Shown here piece after piece: positions 26,820-35,578 of a stretch of DNA of 64,000 nt. Origin of the DNA: Niastella populi (GTDB lineage Bacteria; Bacteroidota; Bacteroidia; Chitinophagales; Chitinophagaceae); assembly GCF_002078015.1 (NCBI RefSeq), contig NZ_LWBP01000254.1, positions 186,001-250,000 on the forward strand. The letters are read 5' to 3'. The notes below the pieces were generated by a model. That model had not been told where the DNA came from and did no database searches. It saw only the letters and a program-made list of their open reading frames with translations. Positions within the stretch are counted from its first letter, which is position 1; the number at the start of each line of letters is the position of its first letter. The position numbers and the translations under genes were made by a program.

Positions 26820-27455
26820 ATGAGTAAAATTACCATCATGATTGTTGATGATCACACCCTGATCCGCGAAACCTGGTCGTACCTCTTAGGCAGGAACGAA
26901 GAGCTGGAAGTTATTGCGGAATTAGGGGACGGTCAGCGCGCCATTGAAATTGCCAGGGATAAACGGCCCAACATTGTACTGCTTGATATCAATATGTCGC
27001 CATTGAATGGGTTCGATATATTGAAAATGATCCGTAAGTTATCGCCCGGTTCAAAAGTTATAGCCGTATCGATGCACTCACAGCCGGCGTATGCCAAAAA
27101 AATGCTGCGCCTCGGCGCCCGTGGCTACGTTACCAAGAATTCTCCCCGTAAAGAAATGCTTGATGCCATTCATCAGGTAACTGCCGGTAATGTTTACATC
27201 TGCCAGGAAGTGAAAAACATCCTTTCTGAACAAATGATGAATGAAGATGAAGGCGGTGACGGGCTGAACCAGCTTTCTGAACGCGAAATAGAGGTGATCA
27301 ACCTTATCAGGAATGGATTGTCGTCGAAAGAAATAGCCGATAAGCTGGCCATCTCTATAAAAACAGTGGAAGTACACCGCCACAATATTCTGAAGAAATT
27401 AAAGGTGAAGAACACTGCTTCCCTTATTAACTATATCAACTCTAGCGGACTGTAA
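26820..27455 (+). CDS. NarL/LuxR-type response regulator, orphan paralogue
   Basis: 211 residues. Receiver domain with VDDH near residue 9, D56 (IVLLDINM) and YVTKNS; LuxR helix-turn-helix at about 142-202 (LSEREIEVINLI, SSKEIADKLAISIKTVEVHRHNI). Long identical runs with the regulator at 23618 (MHSQPAYAKKML, GARGYVTKNS, KTVEVHRHNILKKLK) point to duplication. No kinase is adjacent. It may share the multi-PAS kinase at 18986 or one elsewhere. Confidence 0.93.
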   Translation: MSKITIMIVDDHTLIRETWSYLLGRNEELEVIAELGDGQRAIEIARDKRPNIVLLDINMSPLNGFDILKMIRKLSPGSKVIAVSMHSQPAYAKKMLRLGARGYVTKNSPRKEMLDAIHQVTAGNVYICQEVKNILSEQMMNEDEGGDGLNQLSEREIEVINLIRNGLSSKEIADKLAISIKTVEVHRHNILKKLKVKNTASLINYINSSGL

Positions 27456-27638
27456 TTCTCCTCTACCATATAAGTACATAATACATCTAAATAAAACGTA
27501 TTTTCCCCCGGAGGCGGGTGCGTTTGGCAAAGTATTTGCGGCAAATGCACTTGCCGACCGTTTAGCTTCCTATGGGGAACCAATTTTAATAACAGGCCTG
27601 TTAAAATTTCTGATTCCTTTGATCGAACTCATTATTTT

Positions 27639-27658
27639 TAGGGGGATTAATCCCCCTA
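27639..27658. promoter_or_regulatory. 20-bp perfect palindrome just before sixA
   Basis: TAGGGGGATTAATCCCCCTA followed by TTATTATTTT, 10 bp before the ATG at 27669. As RNA it is a stem with a T-rich tail (leader attenuator); as DNA it is a symmetric operator. Either reading is inference. Confidence 0.55.
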
Positions 27659-27668
27659 TTATTATTTT

Positions 27669-28160
27669 ATGAAGTCAGTATTAATTATAAGGCACGCAAA
27701 AAGCAGTTGGGATAACATTGGTGAAAGTGATTTTGACCGGCCTTTGAATGACCGGGGCAAAGATGATGCACCCAAAATGGCCAAACGGTTGATTGAACGG
27801 CATGTTTCAATCGATGCGTTCATCTCGAGCTCAGCCAAAAGAGCCCGCAAAACAGCCGCCCTTTTTATCAAAGAATTCGATGGCGACAAAGAACAGATCA
27901 TTTTAACGCCCGAGCTGTACCTGGCTGGTCCGGATGCCTTTTACGAAGCCATTGCGAAGGCGCCTGCATCGGCTAAGACCATCGCGGTTTTTGCCCACAA
28001 CCCCGGTATTACAGAATTTGCCAACGAACTTACCGATGTGCGGATAGACTATATGCCTACCTGCGCCATCTTTGCCGTTAAAGCTGAGATCAAAAACTGG
28101 TCGGAGTTTAAAGATGCAGATAAACAATACTGGTTTTTTGATTATCCAAAGGCGAAATAG
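27669..28160 (+). CDS. sixA: SixA-like phosphohistidine phosphatase
   Basis: Histidine-phosphatase family enzyme, 163 residues, cytoplasmic. The catalytic RH motif is at the N-terminus (LIIRHAKSSWDN), with arginines in FDRPLNDRGK and SSAKRARKTA, and the second His in VFAHNPGITEF. SixA removes phosphate from histidine phosphotransfer proteins, which would suit a neighbourhood with a large histidine kinase; that link is only positional. Confidence 0.85.
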   Translation: MKSVLIIRHAKSSWDNIGESDFDRPLNDRGKDDAPKMAKRLIERHVSIDAFISSSAKRARKTAALFIKEFDGDKEQIILTPELYLAGPDAFYEAIAKAPASAKTIAVFAHNPGITEFANELTDVRIDYMPTCAIFAVKAEIKNWSEFKDADKQYWFFDYPKAK

Positions 28161-28251
28161 GACCGGGATGGTCTGGCGCCGGGGAACGGTTAAAGACCCC
28201 ACGTATTTGCAGCAAGTGCACTATTGAAAATAGTGCCGCATCGACGTTACC

Positions 28252-29376
28252 TCAACCCCTCTTTATCTTTTCAACCATCGATCGAAGTACTTCCTTATAA
28301 TCATCCATCACCAATGCCGGCTGCCGGTAAGAAAAAGCTTTTGCTGCAGCCAGCGCTTTTGTAAGTGAGAACCGCGCTTGCCGAGCTGTATAGGCCAGTT
28401 GTTGTTTGTGCAGGTGTTTCGCCAGGTACTCCTGTTCTGCCTGGCCCGGTGTAGCCACCAGGATACTTTTTTTTCCGAGCTTCATCAGGTCCATAACGGT
28501 TGTATAGCCCGGGCGGCTTACTACAAACGCCGAATCGCAAATCAGTTGGTTTAGCAAACCGGCAGGTGCGTGGTTATAAATGGTGCAGTTATTCTCTTCC
28601 TTTACATCGCTGCTTTCTTCGGGCAATCCCCGCACGAGCACAAGTTTTCCCCGCAGCAATTTCAATTCACCCAATACCAGCTTTTCAAAAATGCTGCGCT
28701 GCGGTTCGGGGCCCGAAAGAATGATAAGCACATCGATGTTATGTACCGGCAATTTGCAGCTGTTGAACCGGCTGATGCCGCCTATATACTGGATAGGGAT
28801 TGCCGGCAGTTTCGCGGGGTTCGACAATTCCCCGGCCAGCGATCCTGCTCCCTGTTGATCGGGCACCCAGCAAGTGGAAAATTTTTTAATACGGCGGTAG
28901 TTCATCCATTGAACCAGGCGGTTTGCCAGGCTGCCCAACCCGGTTCTTATATATAGCTGATGGGTTATGAAAACAGAAGGCACACCTGGCGCATACAGGC
29001 CAAACCGGTTATCGGAAATGACGAGATTAACCATTTGCGACTTCAGGAAAATATTTAACCAGGTATTTTCGTTATTGATTTTGATCAATATTTTTGGTAT
29101 CTGGAGGAAGATCCGGACTATTGTACCCCACCTCTTTTTTCCGTAGTTCAAATCATACCCTGTCAAATGCACGTAAACAAGCTGGGGGAACTCCCTGATG
29201 AGTAACGCTTTTTGCGTTGAATTACAGGCTATAATAACGTTGCAGCCCTGATGTAATAATTCGTTGATGATGGGAATACAACGGGTGGTATGACCTAATC
29301 CCCAATCCAACGGCGATAGTAATACGACGGGCTTTTCCGGTGCAGTGTTAAATTTGTTGCTTTCGGGCAATATCAA
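28252..29376 (-). CDS. MurG-like (GT28) glycosyltransferase
   Basis: 374-residue GT-B glycosyltransferase. An N-terminal Rossmann domain begins VVLLSPLDWGLGHTTRCIPII (Gly-rich GHxxR loop as in MurG-like enzymes). The C-terminal donor-binding domain has HAPAGLLNQLICDSAFVVSRPGYTTVMDLMKLGKK-type sequence and a TPGQAEQEYLA loop. Start is a TTG at 29376, because an in-frame TAG lies two codons upstream and no ATG is near. Convergent with sixA, divergent from the small lipoprotein. Substrate unknown. Confidence 0.82.
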   Translation of the reverse strand: MILPESNKFNTAPEKPVVLLSPLDWGLGHTTRCIPIINELLHQGCNVIIACNSTQKALLIREFPQLVYVHLTGYDLNYGKKRWGTIVRIFLQIPKILIKINNENTWLNIFLKSQMVNLVISDNRFGLYAPGVPSVFITHQLYIRTGLGSLANRLVQWMNYRRIKKFSTCWVPDQQGAGSLAGELSNPAKLPAIPIQYIGGISRFNSCKLPVHNIDVLIILSGPEPQRSIFEKLVLGELKLLRGKLVLVRGLPEESSDVKEENNCTIYNHAPAGLLNQLICDSAFVVSRPGYTTVMDLMKLGKKSILVATPGQAEQEYLAKHLHKQQLAYTARQARFSLTKALAAAKAFSYRQPALVMDDYKEVLRSMVEKIKRG

Positions 29377-29423
29377 ATACTAATTTGTTCGTAAAATAGT
29401 TTAATTTAGTAAGAACCAAGTAT

Positions 29424-29567
29424 ATGAAGAAAGTAAGTTATCCCGTGATCGTTTTATTAATTGTTAGCCTGGTTTTTGCCAGTTGCAGTTCAGGTAGAGG
29501 AATCGCTGGCGGCGGTTCATCCAAAAAATGCGGCTGTGGTTTAAACAGGGGATTTGTAGGTTATTAA
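29424..29567 (+). CDS. 47-residue lipoprotein with a Cys/Gly-rich tail
   Basis: Found by direct reading of the sequence. It encodes MKKVSYPVIVLLIVSLVFAS, then lipobox Cys21 (FASC), SSGRGIAGGGSSKK, and ends CGCGLNRGFVGY. The N-terminus is a textbook lipoprotein signal and the stop is clean, so a mature peptide of about 27 residues tethered to a membrane is likely. Its ATG is 47 bp from the divergent glycosyltransferase start and its stop is 5 bp before the next gene. Function unknown; the CGCGLNRGFVGY tail looks conserved in design and contains two of its three Cys. Confidence 0.7.
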   Translation: MKKVSYPVIVLLIVSLVFASCSSGRGIAGGGSSKKCGCGLNRGFVGY

Positions 29568-29572
29568 AGTCG

Positions 29573-29830
29573 ATGCAGACAATGAAAAACTCTAATCGTG
29601 ATTTGCTTGTCCTGGTAAAGGATGCCTATACAAACAAGGAGGCTATGCAGCATGAGCTTCAGCAATTGAATAAGCTGCTGGTGAATTTTGAGACACTGGA
29701 AAGCTTTTGTATAGCACACGAGGTGTTCGATATTCAGAAGTATCGGATCCTGAAAAAGAAATCACAATTACAGAAGGTCATTGAAAGGGAAACCCTGAAA
29801 CCTTTTATGTTTATCTGCAACAAGAACTGA
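29573..29830 (+). CDS. hypothetical small helical protein
   Basis: 85 residues from the ATG at 29573 (another in-frame ATG at 29582). No signal peptide. Mostly helical, with a Lys/Glu/Gln-rich middle (KEAMQHELQQLNKLLVNFETLE) and a Lys-rich C-terminal half (RILKKKSQLQKVIERET). No family recognised. It follows the 47-residue lipoprotein and ends at a strong bidirectional terminator, so it may be co-transcribed with it. Confidence 0.6.
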   Translation: MQTMKNSNRDLLVLVKDAYTNKEAMQHELQQLNKLLVNFETLESFCIAHEVFDIQKYRILKKKSQLQKVIERETLKPFMFICNKN

Positions 29831-29856
29831 TCAGCATATTTCAGCATTACATAATT

Positions 29857-29896
29857 AAGCGAGCCCTCCGGAATCATGACGGAGGGCTCGCTTTTT
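29857..29896. terminator. strong bidirectional terminator
   Basis: AAGCGAGCCCTCCG (29857-29870), 9-nt loop, CGGAGGGCTCGCTT (29880-29893), continuing in T's. A 14-bp perfect stem between convergent genes. Confidence 0.92.
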
Positions 29897-29897
29897 T

Positions 29898-29939
29898 CAT
29901 TATCTCATTATCACACTATCTCATTATCACATTATTATA
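29898..29939. repeat. 8-nt-period repeat at the aminotransferase 3' end
   Basis: Successive words TCATTATC, TCATTATC, ACACTATC, TCATTATC, ACATTATT. It runs into the stop codon of the gene on the - strand. Same kind of position as the heptamer elements but with period 8. Confidence 0.75.
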
Positions 29940-31194
29940 TTGTCAATTTCTTCAGTGCATTTCTGAGCTGGCCTATCATTTCAGCGATCTCTTCCTTCTT
30001 ACAGGTGCCAACGCTTAAGCGGTACCACGGCGACGACCTGTCGGCCCCAAACGCGTAAAACGGAACAACAGCCAGTTTAGCTTCGTTCAGCAAATAGGCG
30101 GTTACATCGCTTTGTTGTTTCAATACGTGGCCGTTGGCTGTTTTTTTACCTGCCAGGTCTATTTTAATGGTAAGATAAATGGCGGCCTGCGGTGCAATGG
30201 CGTCAACGGAAAAACCTTCGCTTTTTAATTGCTGCAAACCATTATAAATATCGCGCAGCCGCACTTCAACTTCTGCTTTGAACTCATTCAGGTATGAATC
30301 GATTGCCGCATTATTGAGCAGGAAGCGGGCGCAGGCTTTTTGTTCAGCCATGGGCGCCCAGGCGCCGAGGTGGCTCAAAATGGCATTCATTTTATCGCGA
30401 ATAACCTGCGGACCAAATGCCCAGCCTACACGTACCCCGGTGGCGGCAAAACATTTACTGATGGCATCGATAAAAATGGTATACGACTTCATGGCTGGCC
30501 TAAGCGATACGGGGTTATAGTGTTCAATATCGCCATACGTAAGCTGCCAGTACATTTGATCGTACATCACGTATAATTTCTTTTCATTGTCGCCCCGGCT
30601 GTTGTTCTCTTCCAGTACCATATCGCAGATCGCTTCCAGGTCGTGTTTGGTGAAGGTGGTGCCCGTAGGGTTTTGGGGCGAGCACAACGCCAGTAACGTA
30701 GCGCCTTTTAAATGCGGCTTAATGTCTTTGGCAACAGGCATAAAGTTGTTCTCAGCCCTGGCCTCTATCACTACGTGTTCAGCGCCAATAAAATGCGTAT
30801 AATGGTTATTGTTCCACGAAGGAACTGCATAGATCACTTTATCTTCTTTATCGCAAACAGCGCGGTATAACGAATAAATAAGCGGCCGTCCGCCGGAAGC
30901 CACCAGAATTTCGGAAGCTTTATAATCGAGCTGTTCCCGTTCTTTCAGGAAGTGAACGAGGGCCTCACGCAAATCGAGGTTTCCGTCTCCGGCAGGGTAA
31001 TTGGTAAAGTGGTTCCGGTAGGCCGTTATGATCTCTTCTTCTAGTTCTTTCGGAATAGGGAAAATGACCGGGTCAAAATCACCCACAGTAAAATTGTATA
31101 TTCGCTCTCCCCCACGGATCTTATCACGAATTTCTCCGCCCAGTTTTACGATTTCCGATCCAATTAATGTTTCTGCAAGATGGCTAAGTTTCAT
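29935..31194 (-). CDS. PLP-dependent aminotransferase, class I/II
   Basis: Fold-type I aminotransferase, 419 residues, cytoplasmic. Shows GGRPLIYSLYRAV near the cofactor phosphate, PQNPTGTTF, YDQMYWQLTY, the Schiff-base Lys in DAISKCFAATGVRVGW and a C-terminal Arg in WYRLSVG. Likely acts on aspartate or a related amino acid; specificity cannot be fixed by eye. Its own promoter (TATTTTTG on the - strand at 31212-31219) is close to the start. Divergent from the TlpA-like gene. Confidence 0.88.
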   Translation of the reverse strand: MKLSHLAETLIGSEIVKLGGEIRDKIRGGERIYNFTVGDFDPVIFPIPKELEEEIITAYRNHFTNYPAGDGNLDLREALVHFLKEREQLDYKASEILVASGGRPLIYSLYRAVCDKEDKVIYAVPSWNNNHYTHFIGAEHVVIEARAENNFMPVAKDIKPHLKGATLLALCSPQNPTGTTFTKHDLEAICDMVLEENNSRGDNEKKLYVMYDQMYWQLTYGDIEHYNPVSLRPAMKSYTIFIDAISKCFAATGVRVGWAFGPQVIRDKMNAILSHLGAWAPMAEQKACARFLLNNAAIDSYLNEFKAEVEVRLRDIYNGLQQLKSEGFSVDAIAPQAAIYLTIKIDLAGKKTANGHVLKQQSDVTAYLLNEAKLAVVPFYAFGADRSSPWYRLSVGTCKKEEIAEMIGQLRNALKKLTI

Positions 31195-31211
31195 CTGTAT
31201 AAATTATAGCG

Positions 31212-31219
31212 CAAAAATA
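31212..31219 (-). promoter_or_regulatory. -7 box of the aminotransferase gene
   Basis: Reads TATTTTTG on the - strand (TAnnTTTG), 17 bp before the start codon; no matching -33 element seen. Confidence 0.45.
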
Positions 31220-31243
31220 AGACCTTGTAGCCTTGTCTGCTTT

Positions 31244-31292
31244 TTACATGTAACTTTTCGGCCATGTTAACATGTATATCCTGTTACCTTTG
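31244..31292. promoter_or_regulatory. divergent control region: two palindromes and a -7 box
   Basis: TTACATGTAA (31244-31253), CATGTTAACATG (31263-31274), then TACCTTTG (31285-31292), a consensus -7 box for the + strand TlpA-like gene. The palindromes sit where a -33 element or operator would be. Confidence 0.5.
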
Positions 31293-31359
31293 CAAGGAAT
31301 TAACAACTTAACCGTTTTTATTTTCAATAATTCAGGTATTTTTCTGTTATTGCAATACT

Positions 31360-32796
31360 ATGAAAAGATGTTTACCGCTGGCTATGCTGTTGATAAGCTG
31401 TGTGTTAGCTAAGGCACAAACGGGTTATAATATTCCCATTACGCTAAAACCTTATAAGAATACCTATGTTTATCTGGGTTATTACTACGGTAAAATGAAA
31501 GCCCTTGCCGATTCGGCATTGCTCGATGCCAATGGCAAAGGGGTATTTGCCGGTAAGGAACCGTTGCCCGGTGGTATTTATTTCGTGGTTTCACCCCGCA
31601 AAGAGATCCTTTTTGAAGTACTGATCGATAAACAACAGAAATTCTCTATAGCGGCCGATTCGGCCAGTCTGCCCAATAATGTAACCTTTACAGGTTCGCA
31701 GGATAATTTGCTTTTTCACTTATATACCCGGTTCACCAACCAGATAGGTGGTGAGATCAACAGGACCAACGAAAGTTTCAAAGCGGCAAAAAATGAAAAG
31801 GATTCAGCAAAGCTGAGAATAAGGTTAAAACAGCTTACCGACAGAATGCAGTTGTACCGCGACAGCATGATAGCGAAGAACCCAAATACATTTTTAACCG
31901 CGCTGTTCCAGGCAATGAAAGAACCGGTAATACCCCCGGCCGCAAAACATCCCGGTGGTAAATACGATTCGCTGTATGCTTACCGTTTTTACAAATCACA
32001 TTACTGGGATGGCGTATCGTTCAGCGATGGTCGCCTGGTAAGAACACCTTTCTTTGAAGCCAAAATGGAAAAATATTATAAAGAACTGGTGGTGCCCAAC
32101 CCCGATTCAATAAAACAGGAAGTTGATCATATGCTGTTGTATTCAAGAAGCAACCAGGAAATGTTTAAGTTCCTGCTGGTGCATTTTGTGCAGAAGTATG
32201 TGAACCCTGAGTACATGGGGCAGGATGCGGTATTCGTTCACCTGTTCGAGAAATACATCAATACCGGCCAGGCCGACTTCTTTACCGAAAAGTACAAAGA
32301 CTTTATGTTCAAGCGCGCCTATAGCCTGATGGCTAATTTAATAGGCCAGCCTGCGGCGCAGCTCGACCTGGTAGATACCCTCGATAAACCGGCTTCTTTG
32401 TACGACATTGAAAGTGAATTTACCGTTATCTGTTTCTGGGACCCCACCTGCAGCCATTGTAAAGAAACCGTTCCTAAAGTAGATTCGATCTTTAAAGCCA
32501 AATGGAAAAATGAAGGCGTTACAGTTTATGGGGTAATGGTAGATGGCGGCAAAGACCTTTGGAAGAAGTTCATCAACGACAATAAATTAAGCGGCTGGAT
32601 ACATGCATACCAGCTACCTTCACAACAAAAACAGGAAGAAGCGGCCGGTAAACCCAACTATCGCCAGCTATATGATGTATACCAGACACCAATTCTGTAT
32701 TTGTTAGATAAGGATAAACGCATCATAGCAAAAAAACTTACCTACCTGCAATTAGACGAAGTGATAGACCTTAAACTTAAAAATAAAAAAATCTAA
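31360..32796 (+). CDS. TlpA-like thiol-disulfide oxidoreductase with DUF4369-like N-terminus
   Basis: Secreted 478-residue protein with a signal peptide ending near AKAQ. An N-terminal beta domain (about 25-120, DUF4369-like) precedes a helical middle region. The C-terminal thioredoxin domain (about 335-478) has its redox pair in WDPTCSHCKETVP and the cis-Pro stretch QTPILYLLDKD. Probably a periplasmic thiol reductase or isomerase in envelope protein folding. The PpiC foldase follows after 8 bp, which supports that job. Confidence 0.87.
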   Translation: MKRCLPLAMLLISCVLAKAQTGYNIPITLKPYKNTYVYLGYYYGKMKALADSALLDANGKGVFAGKEPLPGGIYFVVSPRKEILFEVLIDKQQKFSIAADSASLPNNVTFTGSQDNLLFHLYTRFTNQIGGEINRTNESFKAAKNEKDSAKLRIRLKQLTDRMQLYRDSMIAKNPNTFLTALFQAMKEPVIPPAAKHPGGKYDSLYAYRFYKSHYWDGVSFSDGRLVRTPFFEAKMEKYYKELVVPNPDSIKQEVDHMLLYSRSNQEMFKFLLVHFVQKYVNPEYMGQDAVFVHLFEKYINTGQADFFTEKYKDFMFKRAYSLMANLIGQPAAQLDLVDTLDKPASLYDIESEFTVICFWDPTCSHCKETVPKVDSIFKAKWKNEGVTVYGVMVDGGKDLWKKFINDNKLSGWIHAYQLPSQQKQEEAAGKPNYRQLYDVYQTPILYLLDKDKRIIAKKLTYLQLDEVIDLKLKNKKI

Positions 32797-32804
32797 CCAG
32801 TACT

Positions 32805-34751
32805 ATGACTGTTATCAGTAAAGCGGCGGTTGCTTCATTATTGATCTTCATGACTGCCACAGGAAACGCCCAGGTATTATTTACTTACGGTGGCAAATCT
32901 GTTACAAAGAACGAATTCTTAAAAGCGTACAATAAGAATAATGCGGAAAGCAAACCCGGTGAAAAAGCGTACAGGGATTACCTTGAGTTATATATCCGGT
33001 TCAAACTGAAAGTACAGGCAGCGCTTGATAAAAGGCTTGACACACTGGCTACTCAGCAGGCAGAATTGCAGAGCTTTCGTAACCAGATCATGGATAGCTA
33101 CGTGCGGGATGAAAGCAGCCTGAACCAACTGGTGTATGAAGCTATTGCCCGCAGTAAAAAAGACATTCACATTGCCCATATTTTCGTAGCGGCCAAATCT
33201 GATGCAACAGTTGAAGATGTAAAAAAAGCGAAGGAGAAGATCGATGCGGCCTGGAACCAGTTGCAAAAAGGACAGGATTTTGGAAAAGTGGCAATGGAAT
33301 ATTCAGAAGACCCAACCGTGTCGGTAAACAAAGGCGAAATAGGGTATATCACTGCATTGGTGCTGCCTTATGAATTGGAAAACGCAGTTTATGCAACACC
33401 GGTTGGCAAATATTCAGCGCCTGTTCGCAGCAAGGCAGGTTTTCATATTTTCCGCAATGTGGGCGAAAGAGAAGCGTTGGGAAGAATGAAGGCAGCCCAG
33501 ATCTTACTGTCATTCCCGCCCGGGGCAAGCGAAGAACAGCAGAAAGAAGTTAAGAAAAAAGCCGATTCAATTTATAATGTTTTGACCAAAGGCAGCGATT
33601 TTAAAGCGCTGGTAACGCAGTTCAGCAATGATAATTTGTCGTGGCAGGCTGGCGGTGAAATGATGGAGTTTGGCGTTGGGCAATATGATCTTGCGTTTGA
33701 AAATGCAGCCTTCGCCCTTAAAAAGGACGGTGATATAAGCGCGCCGGTGCTCACCAGCTATGGTTACCATATCATAAAGCGCTTACAGCATAAACCGTTT
33801 GTAGCCGATACCGCCAGTGCGCAACTGAATGAAGATTTCAGACTGCGCATAACACAAAGCGACAGGATGGAGGTATCGCAAAAAATGTTGTACAAAAAAA
33901 TATTACAGCTAACCGGGTTCAAAAAACACGCGGTAAATGAAAAACACCTGTTTGTAATTATAGATAGTGTTTTACAAGGCAAAAGCTTCCCGGTATTCAC
34001 AGATGTAACAGCAAAAACCCCGCTGCTGTCATTTGCCAAAAAAACGGTAACCGTTAAGGACTTCAATACATACCTCGAAACGTTACATGGTTTAGAAAGC
34101 ATACGGCAAAACAAAGGTCATCAGCAACTGCTGGAGGATTTCATTGAAGTAAGTGCATTCGACTATTATCGCCAGCACCTTGAAGAATACAATAAAGAGT
34201 TTGCCTATCAGTTAAATGAGTTCAGGGAAGGCAATCTGTTGTTCGAGATCATGCAGCGTAATATCTGGGACCCCGCCTCTGTAGATACCGACGGTTTGAA
34301 AAAGTATTATAATAGCCATAAAGATAAATACCAGTGGGAAAGCAGTGCCGATGCAATCATTCTCACCGCATCCCAGGCACAGGCAGCAGATGGCTTCCGT
34401 GAAAAAATGAAAGAGAACTATAAAGACTGGAAAAAATACATGGATCAGAGCGGCGGGCTGCTGCAGGGCGATTCGGGGCGTTTTGAATTGAGCCAGATTC
34501 CGGTTGTTGACAGAACCAATTTTACCGAAGGCCTGATCACCGCCAACGTAAAGAATGAATCGGATAACAGCGTCGTATTTGCATACATAGTTAAATTATA
34601 TCCCAATCGCGAAGTACGCGGTTTTGCCGATGCACGTGGTTTTGTGATCAACGATTATCAGGTGTTCCTGGAAGAGAAATGGATAGCCGATCTTAAAAAG
34701 AAGTACCCGGTAAAAATTAATGAAGCGGTTGTAAAAAGCCTGCCCAGATAA
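32805..34751 (+). CDS. PpiC-type peptidyl-prolyl cis-trans isomerase / foldase
   Basis: 648 residues with a signal peptide (cleavage near GNAQ). Two tandem parvulin domains at about 120-225 (IHIAHIFVAA, DPTVSVNKGEIGYI, RSKAGFHIFR) and 230-325 (MKAAQILLSF, NLSWQAGGEMMEFG, SYGYHIIKRL). A long helical region follows (about 330-640). Probably an envelope chaperone, translationally linked to the TlpA-like protein upstream. It is the second parvulin-type foldase in the window and differs in domain layout from the one at 17249. Confidence 0.88.
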   Translation: MTVISKAAVASLLIFMTATGNAQVLFTYGGKSVTKNEFLKAYNKNNAESKPGEKAYRDYLELYIRFKLKVQAALDKRLDTLATQQAELQSFRNQIMDSYVRDESSLNQLVYEAIARSKKDIHIAHIFVAAKSDATVEDVKKAKEKIDAAWNQLQKGQDFGKVAMEYSEDPTVSVNKGEIGYITALVLPYELENAVYATPVGKYSAPVRSKAGFHIFRNVGEREALGRMKAAQILLSFPPGASEEQQKEVKKKADSIYNVLTKGSDFKALVTQFSNDNLSWQAGGEMMEFGVGQYDLAFENAAFALKKDGDISAPVLTSYGYHIIKRLQHKPFVADTASAQLNEDFRLRITQSDRMEVSQKMLYKKILQLTGFKKHAVNEKHLFVIIDSVLQGKSFPVFTDVTAKTPLLSFAKKTVTVKDFNTYLETLHGLESIRQNKGHQQLLEDFIEVSAFDYYRQHLEEYNKEFAYQLNEFREGNLLFEIMQRNIWDPASVDTDGLKKYYNSHKDKYQWESSADAIILTASQAQAADGFREKMKENYKDWKKYMDQSGGLLQGDSGRFELSQIPVVDRTNFTEGLITANVKNESDNSVVFAYIVKLYPNREVRGFADARGFVINDYQVFLEEKWIADLKKKYPVKINEAVVKSLPR

Positions 34752-34820
34752 TTTAAACCTGACGCAACTATTCAGGTCATAGCGAGGCAAAATTCCTAAT
34801 CACCCTGTAAAACAACATGT

Positions 34821-35516
34821 ATGATCGCAAAGCGCTTCGTTTATTTGTTCATTTTCAGTAGTATTAGTGTAACCTCATTTGCTCAGAAGGGATCAGCCTG
34901 GTTAAAAGGCGGCGTAAACCTTGCCAATGTTTCTTATAATAGCGATGGTGAAGTGGATGATGCCAACCTGTTGGCCAGTTTTCACGTTGGCATAATGGGC
35001 GATATTTCCTTTGCAAAAATTCTGGCCATTCAGCCCGGCATCCAGTTCACCGGTAAGGGGTCGAAGATCCAACGCGGCAATTCAGGCGATCTCAATTATT
35101 TCAAGGCAACCGTAAATCCTTATTACATAGAGATACCGGTAAATGTGGCCCTTAAACTACCTGTATCAAAAGAGTCGACCTTTTTTGTAGGCGCAGGCCC
35201 ATATGCGGCCATAGGCGTTGGCGGTAAACGTAAGATAGAAGGAAGAACGCTGGGTGTTTCGTACAGCAGTAAAGACAAGATCGAATTCAGCAATGACGAT
35301 CCTTCAACGTTCAATGACGAAGAAGGAACCGGGTTGGGCGTTATGAAAAGGTTCGATTACGGTATAAATGCCACGGCCGGTTTTCTGATCAGAGATGGAA
35401 TGATAGCACTTAATTACGGCTATGGTTTGGCCAAGTTGCAGTCAGGCACAAATAGTTCAGAAGACAATAATAACAAGCACCGGGTATTGAGCTTATCTGT
35501 TGGCTTCAAATTATAA
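34821..35516 (+). CDS. outer-membrane beta-barrel protein (porin/PorT-like)
   Basis: 231 residues with a signal peptide (MIAKRFVYLFIFSSISVTSFA). The rest alternates in short amphipathic strands (GSAWLKGGVNLANVSYN, ILAIQPGIQFTGKGSK, YIEIPVNVALKLP, VLSLSVGFKL at the end), typical of eight-stranded outer-membrane barrels. Function unknown. A clear terminator follows. It may be a client of the two envelope-folding genes upstream; that is positional inference. Confidence 0.82.
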   Translation: MIAKRFVYLFIFSSISVTSFAQKGSAWLKGGVNLANVSYNSDGEVDDANLLASFHVGIMGDISFAKILAIQPGIQFTGKGSKIQRGNSGDLNYFKATVNPYYIEIPVNVALKLPVSKESTFFVGAGPYAAIGVGGKRKIEGRTLGVSYSSKDKIEFSNDDPSTFNDEEGTGLGVMKRFDYGINATAGFLIRDGMIALNYGYGLAKLQSGTNSSEDNNNKHRVLSLSVGFKL

Positions 35517-35535
35517 GTGAACTCATTATCAGTAT

Positions 35536-35571
35536 AACCCGTGCAGGTTCAACCGGCACGGGTTTTTTTTT
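35536..35571 (+). terminator. intrinsic terminator after the beta-barrel gene
   Basis: AACCCGTGC (35536-35544) with GCACGGGTT (35556-35564), running into nine T's. Confidence 0.88.
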
Positions 35572-35578
35572 GCCCGCT

